A stretch of DNA of 64,000 bases from Peribacillus frigoritolerans (GCF_001636405.1 NZ_KV440950.1:2999712-3063711); one strand, 5' to 3'. Counted from the stretch's first letter, positions 8,837-19,623 are shown. The notes: a model not told the origin generated them from the sequence alone. Program-made: numbers and translations.

Positions 8837-9583
8837 ATGATCGGTAGGGAACATCGGATTTCCATCGCTACTTTAACTGATTATCATTTACAGGATTTTA
8901 TAAGATGTCCTTATCAATTTTACTATTTTCATATAGAAGGAAACATCACCACTCAATCGGATTGGAGGAAGATGGTTCAATCTGTGGTTAATCAAGTTGT
9001 AAGTCGTTATTATAAACTTCCTCCAATAAGTCAGACGACTAAGAAGGTTTTGGAGTTCATAGATGATCTTTGGAGTGCCATTGAAGTACGTCAGTTCGAG
9101 TCGAAGATTCATTATTATAAGGCTCTTGCTAATATTACAGACCATTTACTCCAATGTTTAACTACTGAAAGAATTGAAAATCCACCTTTGTTTTTATATG
9201 AAAAATTCAACATGAATATGGATGAGTTGGGTAGCGAACTTTCCTTAACTTTTGAAGTGGCAGAATGGTCAGGCAACTCATTCATCATAAAGAAGTATTT
9301 AGTTGATACAGATGAAGAAATGAATCTTTTATTTAATAATATGATTTCGGTATTTTGTGAAAAGGCATTTGGTCAATTACCGGAAAGAATAGAGATATAC
9401 TCGCTTATGGAAGGTAAAAAAGAAACATTTATACCAACCAAGAAGGATGTTTCTGGTGGATTGGAATACCTCAACATGATCAAGAATATTTTACAAGAAC
9501 CCAAAAAGTATTTGAAGACGGATTCCTTAGCAGTTTGCAAAAGCTGTTCTTACCAAAAAAGATGTTATGAAGGATTAATATAA
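8837..9583 (+). CDS. PD-(D/E)XK-like protein with Cas4/AddB-type cysteine motif
   Basis: This 248-residue protein has the cysteine layout of Fe-S cluster nucleases of the RecB/AddB/Cas4 type: one cysteine early in FIRCPYQFYYFHI (about residue 20) and three at the end in CKSCSYQKRCYEG (CxxC-x5-C). The opening, LTDYHLQDFIRCPYQFYY, matches the first helix of this fold. The place where the family has Asp and Glu-x-Lys seems altered (FEVAEWSGNSFIIKKYLVD), so nuclease activity is doubtful. It starts 34 bases after the flavodoxin stop with GAGGTGAAGGG upstream, and so probably sits in the same Fur-controlled unit. It could be an iron-responsive DNA repair or sensor protein. Confidence 0.7.
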   Translation: MIGREHRISIATLTDYHLQDFIRCPYQFYYFHIEGNITTQSDWRKMVQSVVNQVVSRYYKLPPISQTTKKVLEFIDDLWSAIEVRQFESKIHYYKALANITDHLLQCLTTERIENPPLFLYEKFNMNMDELGSELSLTFEVAEWSGNSFIIKKYLVDTDEEMNLLFNNMISVFCEKAFGQLPERIEIYSLMEGKKETFIPTKKDVSGGLEYLNMIKNILQEPKKYLKTDSLAVCKSCSYQKRCYEGLI

Positions 9584-10149
9584 ACTAAGAAAGATTTACT
9601 ATCAAAAATCGTGTTAAAAAAACTGTAATTTCAATCTGTATTATTACTAATTATAGTTTATTAAAGAGAAAAGAAGCGTTCCTAGCTTTTGCCTAATTAA
9701 CTGAATTAGAGAAAATCCTTCCAAGAAGATTTTGGAGGGTTATTGGGCATGGCCCAAAATAGTGGAATGAAAATTTTAGAGAAAGATTTGACATGCTATT
9801 AGCTGGTTTATTTTCTTTAACGGGGGCTGTTAAAGCAACCATTTTATTAAGCGAAAAAAGGATGAGATTTGAGCGTAAAAAGAAGAATTGTCTAATTATT
9901 ACATTTTGTATTCCAAGAACAACCTCGCCAGAATATAAGTTAAAATCAAATTCAAGCGGTTAAGTCATAATCAAATCATTTAAAATGGGGAAAAATAGAT
10001 TTTCAAAAGGAAATTCCATACTTTTGTTGAACATGAATATTGAGGAACATTTAAATTGTTTAAAATTGTAATCGTTTACATCGGGGCGTTTAACATATTT
10101 TATTTGTTCATGGTTGTAATTATCAGCAAAAAAGAATGGAGGTTAGCCC
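9584..10149. other. Intergenic stretch with a weak short frame
   Basis: No convincing gene. A 56-codon frame at 9793-9963 starts MLLAGLFSLTGAVKATIL and might be the remnant of a membrane protein, but it has no ribosome site. The end of the stretch, with TTGTAATTATCA-like sequence, is AT-rich and likely carries the promoter of the acyl-CoA dehydrogenase gene. Confidence 0.5.
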
Positions 10150-11325
10150 ATGGTTAGCACGATGGCAATCAATAAGGATGATTCCCGTTCCTTCCTAACG
10201 GAAGAACACCTATTATTTAAACAATCAATTCGTGAATTTCTCGCCAAGGAGGCTGTCCCCTTTTATGATCAATGGGAAAAAGAGGGGGAAATACCTTACT
10301 CATTTTGGGAAAAGGTAGGAGATAATGGATTTTTATGTCCATGGATTGAAGTGGAATTCGGTGGAATAGGAGCAGATTTTGGATATTCTGTTGTGCTGGC
10401 AGAGGAATTGGAGAGGGTGGGTTCAGCCTTGGGGGGAATATCCATTCATTCTGATGTTGTAGCCCCTTATATTGCTTCATTCGGAACAATAGATCAAAAA
10501 CAAAGATATTTACCAAAGTTCATTACAGGAGAAATGATTTCTGCCTTTGCATGGACAGAGCCGGAAATGGGATCGGAATTAGCTGATATTCAAACCACAG
10601 CCATCAAGAAAGATGGGTATTATCTTCTCAATGGAGCCAAAACGTTCGTTACAAATGGCTTTAAAGCTGACTTCATGATAGTAGCATGCAAAACAGATCT
10701 AAATGCTGTTCCTCCCAAGGACGGAATCAGTCTACTGCTCATTGATAAAGATACGCAAGGGTTATCACGGGGAAGAAAGCTTAGTAAAACAGAACAGGGA
10801 AGCTCAGGCATAGCCGAACTATTTTTCGATGATGCATCAGTTCCAGTTGACAACCTCCTTGGGGAGGAAGGGAAGGGCCTTTCATATATCATGCAAAAAC
10901 TGCAGCAGGAAAGACTAATCTGTGCGGTCAGTTCTATAATGGCAGCAAAAGACATGCTTCACTTGACGATGAATTTTATAAAAAGTCAAAAAGCGATTGA
11001 TAAGAAAAGAAGTGCATTTAAAAATGCACAGTTTACCATCGCTGAAATAGCGACAGATATTCAACTGGGAAGAACGTTTATTGATGAGTTGATCTGTAAA
11101 CATATGACTGGGGAGAATATCATAACTGAAGTATCGATGGCTAAACAATGGATAACGGAGATGTCTAAGCGAATATCTGATAAGTGCATGCAGTTGCATG
11201 ATCGTTACGGAAGTATGGGTGACGATAAAATTGCCCGGCGTCATCGGGACATTTCTTTGCCAACATTCTTTACAGGGACAGATGAAACTATAAAAACCCT
11301 CATTGCTAAAAATATAGGATTTTAA
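10150..11325 (+). CDS. Acyl-CoA dehydrogenase
   Basis: This 391-residue flavoprotein of the acyl-CoA dehydrogenase family removes two hydrogens from the alpha and beta carbons of an acyl-CoA and passes electrons to ETF. The N-terminal helical domain, the FAD motif AFAWTEPEMGSELADIQTTA near residue 137, and the C-terminal signature region LHDRYGSMGDDKIARRHRDI near residue 355 are present. The end motif reads FFTGTDETIK, where medium-chain enzymes have Glu before Gly-Thr, so the catalytic base lies elsewhere, as in long-chain and isovaleryl types. ATG 10150 follows ATGGAGGTTAG. It stands alone, so the substrate cannot be told from neighbours. Confidence 0.9.
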   Translation: MVSTMAINKDDSRSFLTEEHLLFKQSIREFLAKEAVPFYDQWEKEGEIPYSFWEKVGDNGFLCPWIEVEFGGIGADFGYSVVLAEELERVGSALGGISIHSDVVAPYIASFGTIDQKQRYLPKFITGEMISAFAWTEPEMGSELADIQTTAIKKDGYYLLNGAKTFVTNGFKADFMIVACKTDLNAVPPKDGISLLLIDKDTQGLSRGRKLSKTEQGSSGIAELFFDDASVPVDNLLGEEGKGLSYIMQKLQQERLICAVSSIMAAKDMLHLTMNFIKSQKAIDKKRSAFKNAQFTIAEIATDIQLGRTFIDELICKHMTGENIITEVSMAKQWITEMSKRISDKCMQLHDRYGSMGDDKIARRHRDISLPTFFTGTDETIKTLIAKNIGF

Positions 11326-11348
11326 TCTTTAATACTATAAATCTATCC

Positions 11349-11381
11349 AACTGCCTCAATTAAGATGGGGCAGTTTTTTTT
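11349..11381 (+). terminator. Intrinsic terminator after acyl-CoA dehydrogenase
   Basis: AACTGCC at 11349-11355 pairs with GGCAGTT at 11368-11374, followed by T-rich sequence. Confidence 0.85.
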
Positions 11382-11431
11382 ATACCATTTTTTCAATATA
11401 AATACAATGAACTAGTTTTTTATAAAAAAAG

Positions 11432-11457
11432 GTTTAAGCAGTTCACCTTATGGGTAC
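11432..11457 (+). promoter_or_regulatory. Sigma-B-like promoter of the opuC operon
   Basis: GTTTAA (11432-11437) and GGGTAC (11452-11457) are 14 bases apart. This is close to the general-stress consensus GTTTAA-N12-15-GGGTAT. The OpuC transporter of Listeria is known to be under sigma-B. Confidence 0.65.
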
Positions 11458-11531
11458 AAGAGACTGTGCATATGAAAAATTAATATTTTTGTAAAATTTG
11501 TAATTGTATGCGAATGATGGAGGTGCTTTTT

Positions 11532-12686
11532 ATGTTAAAAATCGAAAATGTATCGAAAACCTATAAGGGAGGAAAGAAAGCTGTAAAAAATATATCATTG
11601 GATATTAAAAAAGGGGAGTTCATTTGCTTCATTGGTCCGAGTGGATGTGGAAAGACAACGACAATGAAAATGATTAACCGTCTTATCGAACCATCTGAAG
11701 GCAAGATACTTATTAATGGTGAAAATATCATGGATAAAGACCCAGTCGAGCTTAGAAGACAGATCGGGTACGTTATCCAGCAAATCGGCCTTTTCCCTCA
11801 CATGACCATTCTTGAAAATATCACCCTCGTTCCAAAACTTCTTAAATGGAATGAACAGAAGAAGAAGGAACGCGCACTGGAATTGCTTCAGCTTGTCGAT
11901 ATGGGACCCGAGTACCTGGAAAGGTATCCCTACGAATTGAGCGGCGGGCAGCAACAAAGGATAGGCGTTCTCAGAGCACTTGCTTCCAATCCTCCACTCA
12001 TTTTAATGGATGAACCTTTTGGCGCACTAGATCCAATCACCCGCGATGCCCTTCAGGAGGAGTTTAAAAATCTGCAGCGCACACTTGATAAAACAATCGT
12101 TTTTGTTACGCATGATATGGATGAAGCCATTAAGCTAGCCGACAGGATCGTCATCTTAAAGGCTGGTGAAATCGTCCAAGTGGGAACACCGGATGAAATC
12201 CTCAGAAACCCAGCCAATGAGTTTGTTGAAGAATTCATCGGCAAAGATCGTTTGCTTCAAACAAGACCCAATGTTGAGTTGGTTGAACAAATCATGAGTC
12301 GAAACCCAATTTCCATTACAGAGGAAAAATCCCTTACCGATGCTATTACGATAATGCGCGAGAAAAGGGTCGATTCTTTACTTGTGGTCGATGAGCAAAA
12401 TGTTTTGAAAGGGTTCGTAGATGTTGAAACGATCAGTGAATATCGAAAAAAAGCTAAATTTATCAGCGAAGTCATCAATACTGAAGTCTATTCAGTGAAA
12501 CAGGATACTTTAATCCGTGATTCCGTTCAAAAGATTTTAAAACGTGGTTTCAAATACGTGCCTGTAGTTGACCAAAATAATCATTTGGTCGGAATTGTCA
12601 CCAGGGCTACATTGGTCGACATCGTATATGACAGCATTTGGGGAGAGGAAGAAAATCAAGTCGCAGAAGTAGTAGAAATGTTTTAG
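11532..12686 (+). CDS. opuCA: Osmoprotectant ABC transporter, ATPase with CBS domains
   Basis: This 384-residue cytoplasmic ATPase drives import of glycine betaine, carnitine, choline or related solutes. Walker A GPSGCGKTT is near residue 37, the signature LSGGQQQRIGVLRALA near residue 137, and Walker B LILMDEPFGALDP follows. After the ABC domain come two CBS repeats (from about residue 260: MSRNPISITEE and VINTEVYSVKQD), which sense ionic strength or nucleotides in OpuA/OpuC relatives. ATG 11532 is chosen for its GGAGGTGC site. It is first of four co-directional genes with gaps of 11-17 bases, and a sigma-B-like promoter lies upstream. Confidence 0.93.
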   Translation: MLKIENVSKTYKGGKKAVKNISLDIKKGEFICFIGPSGCGKTTTMKMINRLIEPSEGKILINGENIMDKDPVELRRQIGYVIQQIGLFPHMTILENITLVPKLLKWNEQKKKERALELLQLVDMGPEYLERYPYELSGGQQQRIGVLRALASNPPLILMDEPFGALDPITRDALQEEFKNLQRTLDKTIVFVTHDMDEAIKLADRIVILKAGEIVQVGTPDEILRNPANEFVEEFIGKDRLLQTRPNVELVEQIMSRNPISITEEKSLTDAITIMREKRVDSLLVVDEQNVLKGFVDVETISEYRKKAKFISEVINTEVYSVKQDTLIRDSVQKILKRGFKYVPVVDQNNHLVGIVTRATLVDIVYDSIWGEEENQVAEVVEMF

Positions 12687-12698
12687 GAGGTGTAAGAG

Positions 12699-14281
<1,583 letters not shown>

Positions 14282-14298
14282 TTGGGAGGTGCAAACTA

Positions 14299-14961
14299 AT
14301 GGAAACCTTGCAACAGCTGGGAACTTATTATTCCCAAAATTGGATGTATGTTCTTACTGAATTTTATCGCCATTTTTTAATGTCTGCTTATGGAGTGTTA
14401 TTTGCAGCAATTGTAGCCATCCCGATAGGCATTTTCATCGCGAAACATAAGAAATTGAGTAATTGGGTATTTTCGATAACGAATGTCATACAAACCACAC
14501 CAGCATTGGCTATGCTTGCACTCCTGATGCTAGTGATGGGGCTAGGGACAAATACGGTAATCTTATCATTGTTTTTGTATTCATTGCTGCCAATCCTGAG
14601 AAACACATATGTCGGGATTACAAGTATAGATCATGCTTATTTAGAATCTGGCAAGGCAATGGGAATGACAAAGCTCCAGTTACTAAGAATGGTCGAACTG
14701 CCATTATCTCTATCTGTCATCATGGCTGGCTTACGTACTGCTCTTGTCATTGCAATTGGGGTAACTGCTGTCGGTACATTCGTAGGGGCAGGCGGACTGG
14801 GGGATATCATTGTCAGGGGAACGAATGCGTCAAATGGAACGGCAATCATACTTGCAGGAGCAATTCCGACGGCATTGATGGCCATTCTCTCGGATCTTTT
14901 ACTCGGATGGCTGGAACGGATTCTTTCACCGATAAAGAAGAAAAAAGTTCATACTGCCTAG
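14299..14961 (+). CDS. opuCD: Osmoprotectant ABC transporter permease, second subunit
   Basis: This 220-residue permease with about five helices is the partner of the 12699 permease, and the two share the pattern SILPILRNTYVGI-like loops and the docking segment LESGKAMGMTKLQLLRMVELP. It ends with a basic cytoplasmic tail IKKKKVHTA. GGGAGGTG precedes ATG 14299, and it is the last gene of the operon, followed by a strong terminator. Confidence 0.92.
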   Translation: METLQQLGTYYSQNWMYVLTEFYRHFLMSAYGVLFAAIVAIPIGIFIAKHKKLSNWVFSITNVIQTTPALAMLALLMLVMGLGTNTVILSLFLYSLLPILRNTYVGITSIDHAYLESGKAMGMTKLQLLRMVELPLSLSVIMAGLRTALVIAIGVTAVGTFVGAGGLGDIIVRGTNASNGTAIILAGAIPTALMAILSDLLLGWLERILSPIKKKKVHTA

Positions 14962-14978
14962 AACAAATAGGAAAATAA

Positions 14979-15013
14979 AAAAGCCGTTGCATGTTAATGC
15001 AATGGCTTTTTCT
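14979..15013 (+). terminator. Intrinsic terminator of the opuC operon
   Basis: AAAGCCGTTGCAT pairs with ATGCAATGGCTTT (one G-T pair) across a 4-base loop, then a T run. Confidence 0.93.
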
Positions 15014-15121
15014 TAGCTTACCATTAGAAGTCAGAAGCTTAGACTGGCAGATTTAGTTTTTTATTTCAGGAAAAGGGTAACTATAAGGGTAGTCCTAAAA
15101 AAAGTATAAGGGGAATCATTC

Positions 15122-15958
15122 ATGAAACTTACACCTGAGCAGCGTATTGAACTTCATGGCTTTAATAATCTTACTAAATCTTTAAGCTTTAATATGTATG
15201 ATATTTGTTACACAAAAACCAGGGAAGAGAGGGAGTCCTACCTGGATTATATCGATGAACAATATAATGCAGAGCGGCTATCGAAGATCCTGCACAATGT
15301 TGCTGATTTAATAGGGGCGCATGTTTTAAATACGGCCAAACAGGATTATGTCCCTCAAGGCGCCAGTGTAACCATTCTTGTTTCAGAAGGACCTGTCGTC
15401 GAAGTGCCTATGGGGACTTATGAGGAATCACCAGGTCCATTACCTGATAATGTGGTCATGCAACTGGATAAAAGCCATATTACCGTACATACTTACCCTG
15501 AATACCATCCAAATGAAGGCATTAGCACATTCAGGGCCGATATCGATGTCTCTACATGTGGAGAAATATCACCCCTTAAAGCCCTTAATTATCTCATTCA
15601 TTCCTTCGATACCGACATTATCACGATCGATTACCGAGTAAGAGGATTTACGAGAGATAAAGATGGGCGGAAATTGTTCATTGACCATGATATTAATTCC
15701 ATTCAAAACTATATTCCTGATGAAGTAAAAGGTTTATATGACATGATTGATGTAAATGTATACCAGGAAAATATATTCCATACGAAATGTAAGCTGAGAA
15801 GGTTCGACATTAATAATTATTTATTCGGTTATACAGAGGAAAAGCTGAATAAAGAGGAAAGGCAGGAAATTATAGAAAGGCTTCAAACGGAAATGGATGA
15901 AATTTTTTATGGTGCCAATGTTCCGCATCCAATAGAAAAAAACAAGCATGCCGATTAA
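15122..15958 (+). CDS. speD: S-adenosylmethionine decarboxylase proenzyme, long (class 1a) form
   Basis: This 278-residue proenzyme cleaves itself to make a pyruvoyl group and decarboxylates S-adenosylmethionine, giving the aminopropyl donor for spermidine. The self-cleavage site is [13 protein letters not shown] near residue 120, with Ser as the pyruvoyl source, and the conserved [20 protein letters not shown] follows. The length and sequence are those of the Escherichia coli class, not the roughly 125-residue form of Bacillus subtilis. AAGGGGAATC precedes ATG 15122. No spermidine synthase is adjacent. Confidence 0.93.
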   Translation: MKLTPEQRIELHGFNNLTKSLSFNMYDICYTKTREERESYLDYIDEQYNAERLSKILHNVADLIGAHVLNTAKQDYVPQGASVTILVSEGPVVEVPMGTYEESPGPLPDNVVMQLDKSHITVHTYPEYHPNEGISTFRADIDVSTCGEISPLKALNYLIHSFDTDIITIDYRVRGFTRDKDGRKLFIDHDINSIQNYIPDEVKGLYDMIDVNVYQENIFHTKCKLRRFDINNYLFGYTEEKLNKEERQEIIERLQTEMDEIFYGANVPHPIEKNKHAD

Positions 15959-15981
15959 GGGATGCTTGTTTAAATTAAAAA

Positions 15982-17016
15982 TTAATTTAAATGGAAAGCC
16001 TGAACCAATACATAGCCGAGGCAACTCAAAAATATAGAGCCGACAAGTCCAGCAATAAAAGGTTTACCGCCATATTTCCTAAAAGTTACAAGGTCAATAT
16101 TCAATCCTAGTCCCGCCATCGCCATTGCCATGAGGATATAGGAAAGCGTAACAAGCTTTTCGGCTAAAGGTTCAGGAACTGCACCTGAAGAATAAATGGC
16201 ACTCATCAATAAAAATCCAAAAATGAACCACGGTATCTGAATGGATTTCCAGGAAAATTCCTTTCCGGTAACCGTTGATCGTTCTTTCCAATTCATGATG
16301 AATCCAATTAAAATGGCAACGGGAATGAGTAGGGCCACCCTAGTCAATTTGACCACCACTGCCAAGTCGACAGCCTCATTTCCCCCTGGTGCCGCAGCAG
16401 CGATGACGTGAGCAATTTCATGGAGTGTACCACCCGAAAAAACACCATATCCTTGATCGGATAACTCCAATAATGGATATAGGATCGTATATCCGAAGGT
16501 GAAGATTGTGCCTAATACAGCAACCGTAGCTACGGCTATTGCTGTATCTTTTTCTTTTGCTTTTATTTGGGAGGAAATTGCCAGTATGGCAGCAGCTCCG
16601 CAAATTCCCGTTCCGCAAGCTGTCAATATGCCAAGCTTTTTCTCAACTTTAAATAGGCGGGTCAATCCATAAACTACTAATATACCAAATGCAAGACTAA
16701 TGGCACCAACTGCAAATGTTTTCGGACCGGCATTAATAATATCCTTTAGATTCAAACGCATACCCAATAAGATAATGCCTACTCTCAGAAGGACTTTACT
16801 TGAATAATTTGTCCCAGCAACGGCGTAAGCCGGGACGCCGATTAGCGATTTCCAAACAACACCAATCAGAATTGCAATGACTAACTGTCCCATTATATGA
16901 AGGAATGGAAGCCCTGCTAAGTATTTTGCTGCAATGGCAATTAGCAAAGTCAATGCTATTCCTTTTGTAAATCCGAGTTTTTTAGCTTCAATTTTTATTT
17001 GTTCCAGTGTGATCAC
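15982..17016 (-). CDS. YeiH family (UPF0324) membrane protein
   Basis: This protein of about 344 residues has ten or so membrane helices and belongs to the YeiH/UPF0324 family (Cons_hypoth698). Marks are RVGIILLGMRLNLKDI near residue 78, the glycine-rich TACGTGICGAAAILA near residue 131, and SGGTLHEIAHVIAAAA near residue 193. The family is linked to sulfite or other small anion transport, mainly from its divergent pairing with YeiE-type LysR genes, as here with 17143. Start choice is unclear: GTG 17016 has no ribosome site, but GGAG at 17016-17019 lies 8 bases before an in-frame CTG at 17007. Confidence 0.85.
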   Translation of the reverse strand: MITLEQIKIEAKKLGFTKGIALTLLIAIAAKYLAGLPFLHIMGQLVIAILIGVVWKSLIGVPAYAVAGTNYSSKVLLRVGIILLGMRLNLKDIINAGPKTFAVGAISLAFGILVVYGLTRLFKVEKKLGILTACGTGICGAAAILAISSQIKAKEKDTAIAVATVAVLGTIFTFGYTILYPLLELSDQGYGVFSGGTLHEIAHVIAAAAPGGNEAVDLAVVVKLTRVALLIPVAILIGFIMNWKERSTVTGKEFSWKSIQIPWFIFGFLLMSAIYSSGAVPEPLAEKLVTLSYILMAMAMAGLGLNIDLVTFRKYGGKPFIAGLVGSIFLSCLGYVLVQAFHLN

Positions 17017-17063
17017 TCCATCTATGTTGATGCTTTTAACTTTAAAACTAAATTAAAAATAAG

Positions 17064-17086
17064 TGAAATATATTTTTGCTATTTCA
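17064..17086. promoter_or_regulatory. LysR-type operator between yeiH and its regulator
   Basis: TGAAATA (17064-17070) and TATTTCA (17080-17086) form a perfect inverted repeat with a 9-base centre, containing a T-N11-A LysR core. It lies in the shared promoter region of the divergent pair. Confidence 0.6.
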
Positions 17087-17142
17087 ATGATTACTTCTAC
17101 TTATGATAAAATGAAACGCATAGGAAAAATAGGGAGGTAACA

Positions 17143-18036
17143 ATGGATCCTTTAAAAGTATTCGTAACTGTAATCGAACAGAAAAACTTTTCAAGAGCAG
17201 GGGATATCCTGAACCTGTCGCAGCCAGGAGTCAGTCTTCACATAAGGAATCTGGAAAATGAGTTAGGAACGAAATTAATTTATCGTTCCCCCAAACAAGT
17301 TCAAATAACAGAGCCGGGAAAAATTTTGTATAGACATGCCAAGCAAATGCTTAATCATTATGAGACCGCAAAAAGAGAAATAAATGAATTTAATAACGTG
17401 GTTAGCGGAACGATGAAAATAGGTGCAAGCTTCACGATAGGGGAATATTACCTTCCAAAAGTATTGGCAGAATTTGCTGCTAAATATCCGATGGTGGATA
17501 TACAAATCATCATCTCTAATTCAAATGATGTCATTCAAGGAATCCGTTCGAATAAGCTTGATATAGGCTTGATTGAAGGGGAAACGGATTATAAAGATAT
17601 AGATGTCATGCCCTTCATGAATGACGAGATGATTGTGGTCGTTCCCCCGGATCATCCACTTTCACAGATGGATCTCATCGAGGGCAATATGCTCCAAAAC
17701 CAAATATGGGTACTTAGGGAGCAAGGATCGGGGACCCGTACATATTCCGATAAACTTCTGAGCAGTCTGGAGTTAAACATAAAGAAAACCTTTATTTTCA
17801 CCAGTATCCAAGGAGTGAAAGAAGCGGTGATGGCTGGACTCGGCATTGCCTTATTATCCCAATTGACAGTACGAAAAGAATTGAAGTCCAATGAATTGAA
17901 AACTTTCCATTTGAAAAATGAGCCCCTATTAAGACCTTTTTCGATCGTGAAAAAGTTGGACTTTGAAGCATCAAAAGCCATGGAGCTGTTTCTAAGGAAG
18001 GTCGAAGAATTTGCGATAAAGGGCCGTCCTAAATAA
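17143..18036 (+). CDS. LysR family regulator, YeiE/CysL-like
   Basis: This 297-residue LysR-type regulator has an N-terminal winged helix (NFSRAGDILNLSQPGVSLHI at residues 15-34) and a C-terminal periplasmic-binding-protein-like effector domain beginning near residue 90. The divergent YeiH-type transporter gene and the palindrome at 17064-17086 suggest it controls that gene and itself. YeiE and CysL are the closest named relatives by arrangement; the effector is not known here, with sulfite or a sulfur intermediate as the best guess. GGGAGGTAAC precedes ATG 17143. Confidence 0.88.
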   Translation: MDPLKVFVTVIEQKNFSRAGDILNLSQPGVSLHIRNLENELGTKLIYRSPKQVQITEPGKILYRHAKQMLNHYETAKREINEFNNVVSGTMKIGASFTIGEYYLPKVLAEFAAKYPMVDIQIIISNSNDVIQGIRSNKLDIGLIEGETDYKDIDVMPFMNDEMIVVVPPDHPLSQMDLIEGNMLQNQIWVLREQGSGTRTYSDKLLSSLELNIKKTFIFTSIQGVKEAVMAGLGIALLSQLTVRKELKSNELKTFHLKNEPLLRPFSIVKKLDFEASKAMELFLRKVEEFAIKGRPK

Positions 18037-18050
18037 AACCCTGAACATTT

Positions 18051-18091
18051 GCTCATCCTTTCATTTTCAATGAAGAGGTTGGGCATTTTTA
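18051..18091 (+). terminator. Possible terminator after LysR gene
   Basis: An imperfect hairpin (CCTTTCATT with AATGAAGAGG) sits between GCTCAT and TTGGGC and is followed by ATTTTT. Confidence 0.45.
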
Positions 18092-18274
18092 ACGACGAAT
18101 TATTATTAATTTTAATGAAAACGTCGAAAGTAATTTGGAATATGACAATGATTAAACGAATTTTACGTATTTTACCATAATTGCAAACATATAAATTAAA
18201 TAGGTAGTCTTCAGGAAATTCTAAGTCCCTGTAGACTTTTCCTGATATTAATAATCTTAAAAGGAGCAACCACA

Positions 18275-19180
18275 TTGGCTATAGAGGAGCAGAAAGATAA
18301 ACGGATTTCTGTTTTCGACAGGATTATAGGATTCATGCCAAAATTTTATGTGATTGGGACAATTTTAATTTTTGTTTACACGTTAGTTGCGATGGCTCAT
18401 TTAGGAATCCAAACTTTAAAAAAGCCAGAGGAAACCATTGTACCTGCCCCCCCTGTTTCTCAGGGATTTGAACATACATTGATATCGTTAATCATCGAAC
18501 CGATCGTAACGTCTGAATTTTATCAAATCATCTTTAACACATTATTCCTTTACCTAGTTTGGATATTGCTATTCCTATTAGCCCCGATTGCTTTTTACCG
18601 TTTAAAACACTTTAAATTCTTTAATATCGAAATTGAAATTGAAAAACAAGATGCAGCCGTTTATGAAGTATTCAGCATGAGCAGTTCAAAAATGAAATTT
18701 GCAGCCTATTTAACATCAGAGGAATTTCAATTGGAGATATCAGAGGAAATTGCCAACAGTAAAGACTTTAAAACACCCTTAATCTATACATTGGACTGTG
18801 CCGTGGATTTTTATTCCGATCAATTAGGTCTTTCCTTTACCTATGATATCTATACCCTGAACCAGTTCAAAAAAGCAAAGCTGCCTAAATCAATCAAAGC
18901 GATGCTTGAGAAGTCCATTCAAACCGGTGATCCGTGCATTACAAATAAAAGCAATAGCGATAGTGAATATTACAAGAATTTTCTTATCCATTATTTCGAA
19001 AACATGGACGGAAAATTCGTCACTGTCTTAAATAGTTATCAAACTGAATTCGATACATTCGATAAATCACTGCTTAAAATCCTGCAAAACGTCATATACG
19101 ATTACTATTTACAATATAACTATATTTACGAAGCAAGTGAGAAGGTGGAAAAGAATGAAACCATTTCCCCTAATAATTAA
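18275..19180 (+). CDS. Two-helix membrane protein with large soluble domain, unknown
   Basis: This 301-residue protein starts at TTG 18275 after AAAAGGAGC. Two membrane helices lie at about residues 25-45 and 85-108 (TLFLYLVWILLFLLAPIAFY), followed by a soluble domain of about 190 residues. The soluble part, with LTSEEFQLEISEEIANS and LIHYFENMDGKFVTVLNSYQTEFD, has the mixed strand-helix look of a small-ligand sensor domain such as GAF, but I cannot assign a family. It sits alone between terminators, so context gives no hint. Possibly a membrane-bound sensor. Confidence 0.7.
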   Translation: MAIEEQKDKRISVFDRIIGFMPKFYVIGTILIFVYTLVAMAHLGIQTLKKPEETIVPAPPVSQGFEHTLISLIIEPIVTSEFYQIIFNTLFLYLVWILLFLLAPIAFYRLKHFKFFNIEIEIEKQDAAVYEVFSMSSSKMKFAAYLTSEEFQLEISEEIANSKDFKTPLIYTLDCAVDFYSDQLGLSFTYDIYTLNQFKKAKLPKSIKAMLEKSIQTGDPCITNKSNSDSEYYKNFLIHYFENMDGKFVTVLNSYQTEFDTFDKSLLKILQNVIYDYYLQYNYIYEASEKVEKNETISPNN

Positions 19181-19181
19181 A

Positions 19182-19212
19182 AAAACCACCCTACAAGTGG
19201 TTATTTTTTTTG
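19182..19212 (+). terminator. Intrinsic terminator
   Basis: AACCAC at 19184-19189 pairs with GTGGTT at 19197-19202, followed by A and a T run. Confidence 0.8.
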
Positions 19213-19620
19213 GAAAGGTGATTGTTAATTATATTTTGGACAATTACATTATTACCAATGAGCTCCGACGATTTATTTACATGCTGTTCCCGAAAATCCA
19301 TGTTCTTTATTTTCTTGGACTTTTTCCCTTGTTTAAAATTATTGAAGGCATTTAAAAAGGCTATCTGAATCACTCCCCTTATAGATTAGTATATTCATAT
19401 TTTGAATAAAATTTCATGAAAAACCTCAATTTACTGAAAAATATTTTGCGTGATTTAGAGTAATGAAAATTACCTAAACAAAGCAATTATAGACATTTAG
19501 AAAAAGTGTTTTAAATATACGAAACGGTATTTTATTTGCTCTAATCACTGATTTTTATGGCTTTATTTATAAGAACTAGAGAAATTTTCCCCAAAATGTT
19601 GTATAGTTAGGTATGCAGAG
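19213..19620. other. AT-rich intergenic stretch
   Basis: A frame that runs through from inside the previous gene to 19355 is hydrophobic but has no ribosome site, so no gene is called. The rest is AT-rich with no repeat seen. Confidence 0.5.
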
Positions 19621-19623
19621 ATT

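Noticed and set aside
9793..9963. 56-codon frame with a hydrophobic start
   Set aside because: No ribosome site or terminator and no family match; noted only in the intergenic entry.
14463..14978. 171-codon frame inside opuCD
   Set aside because: It is a shadow of a clear permease gene; the product is Cys/His-rich noise.
19137..19355. 72-codon hydrophobic frame
   Set aside because: It starts inside the previous gene, spans its terminator and has no ribosome site.
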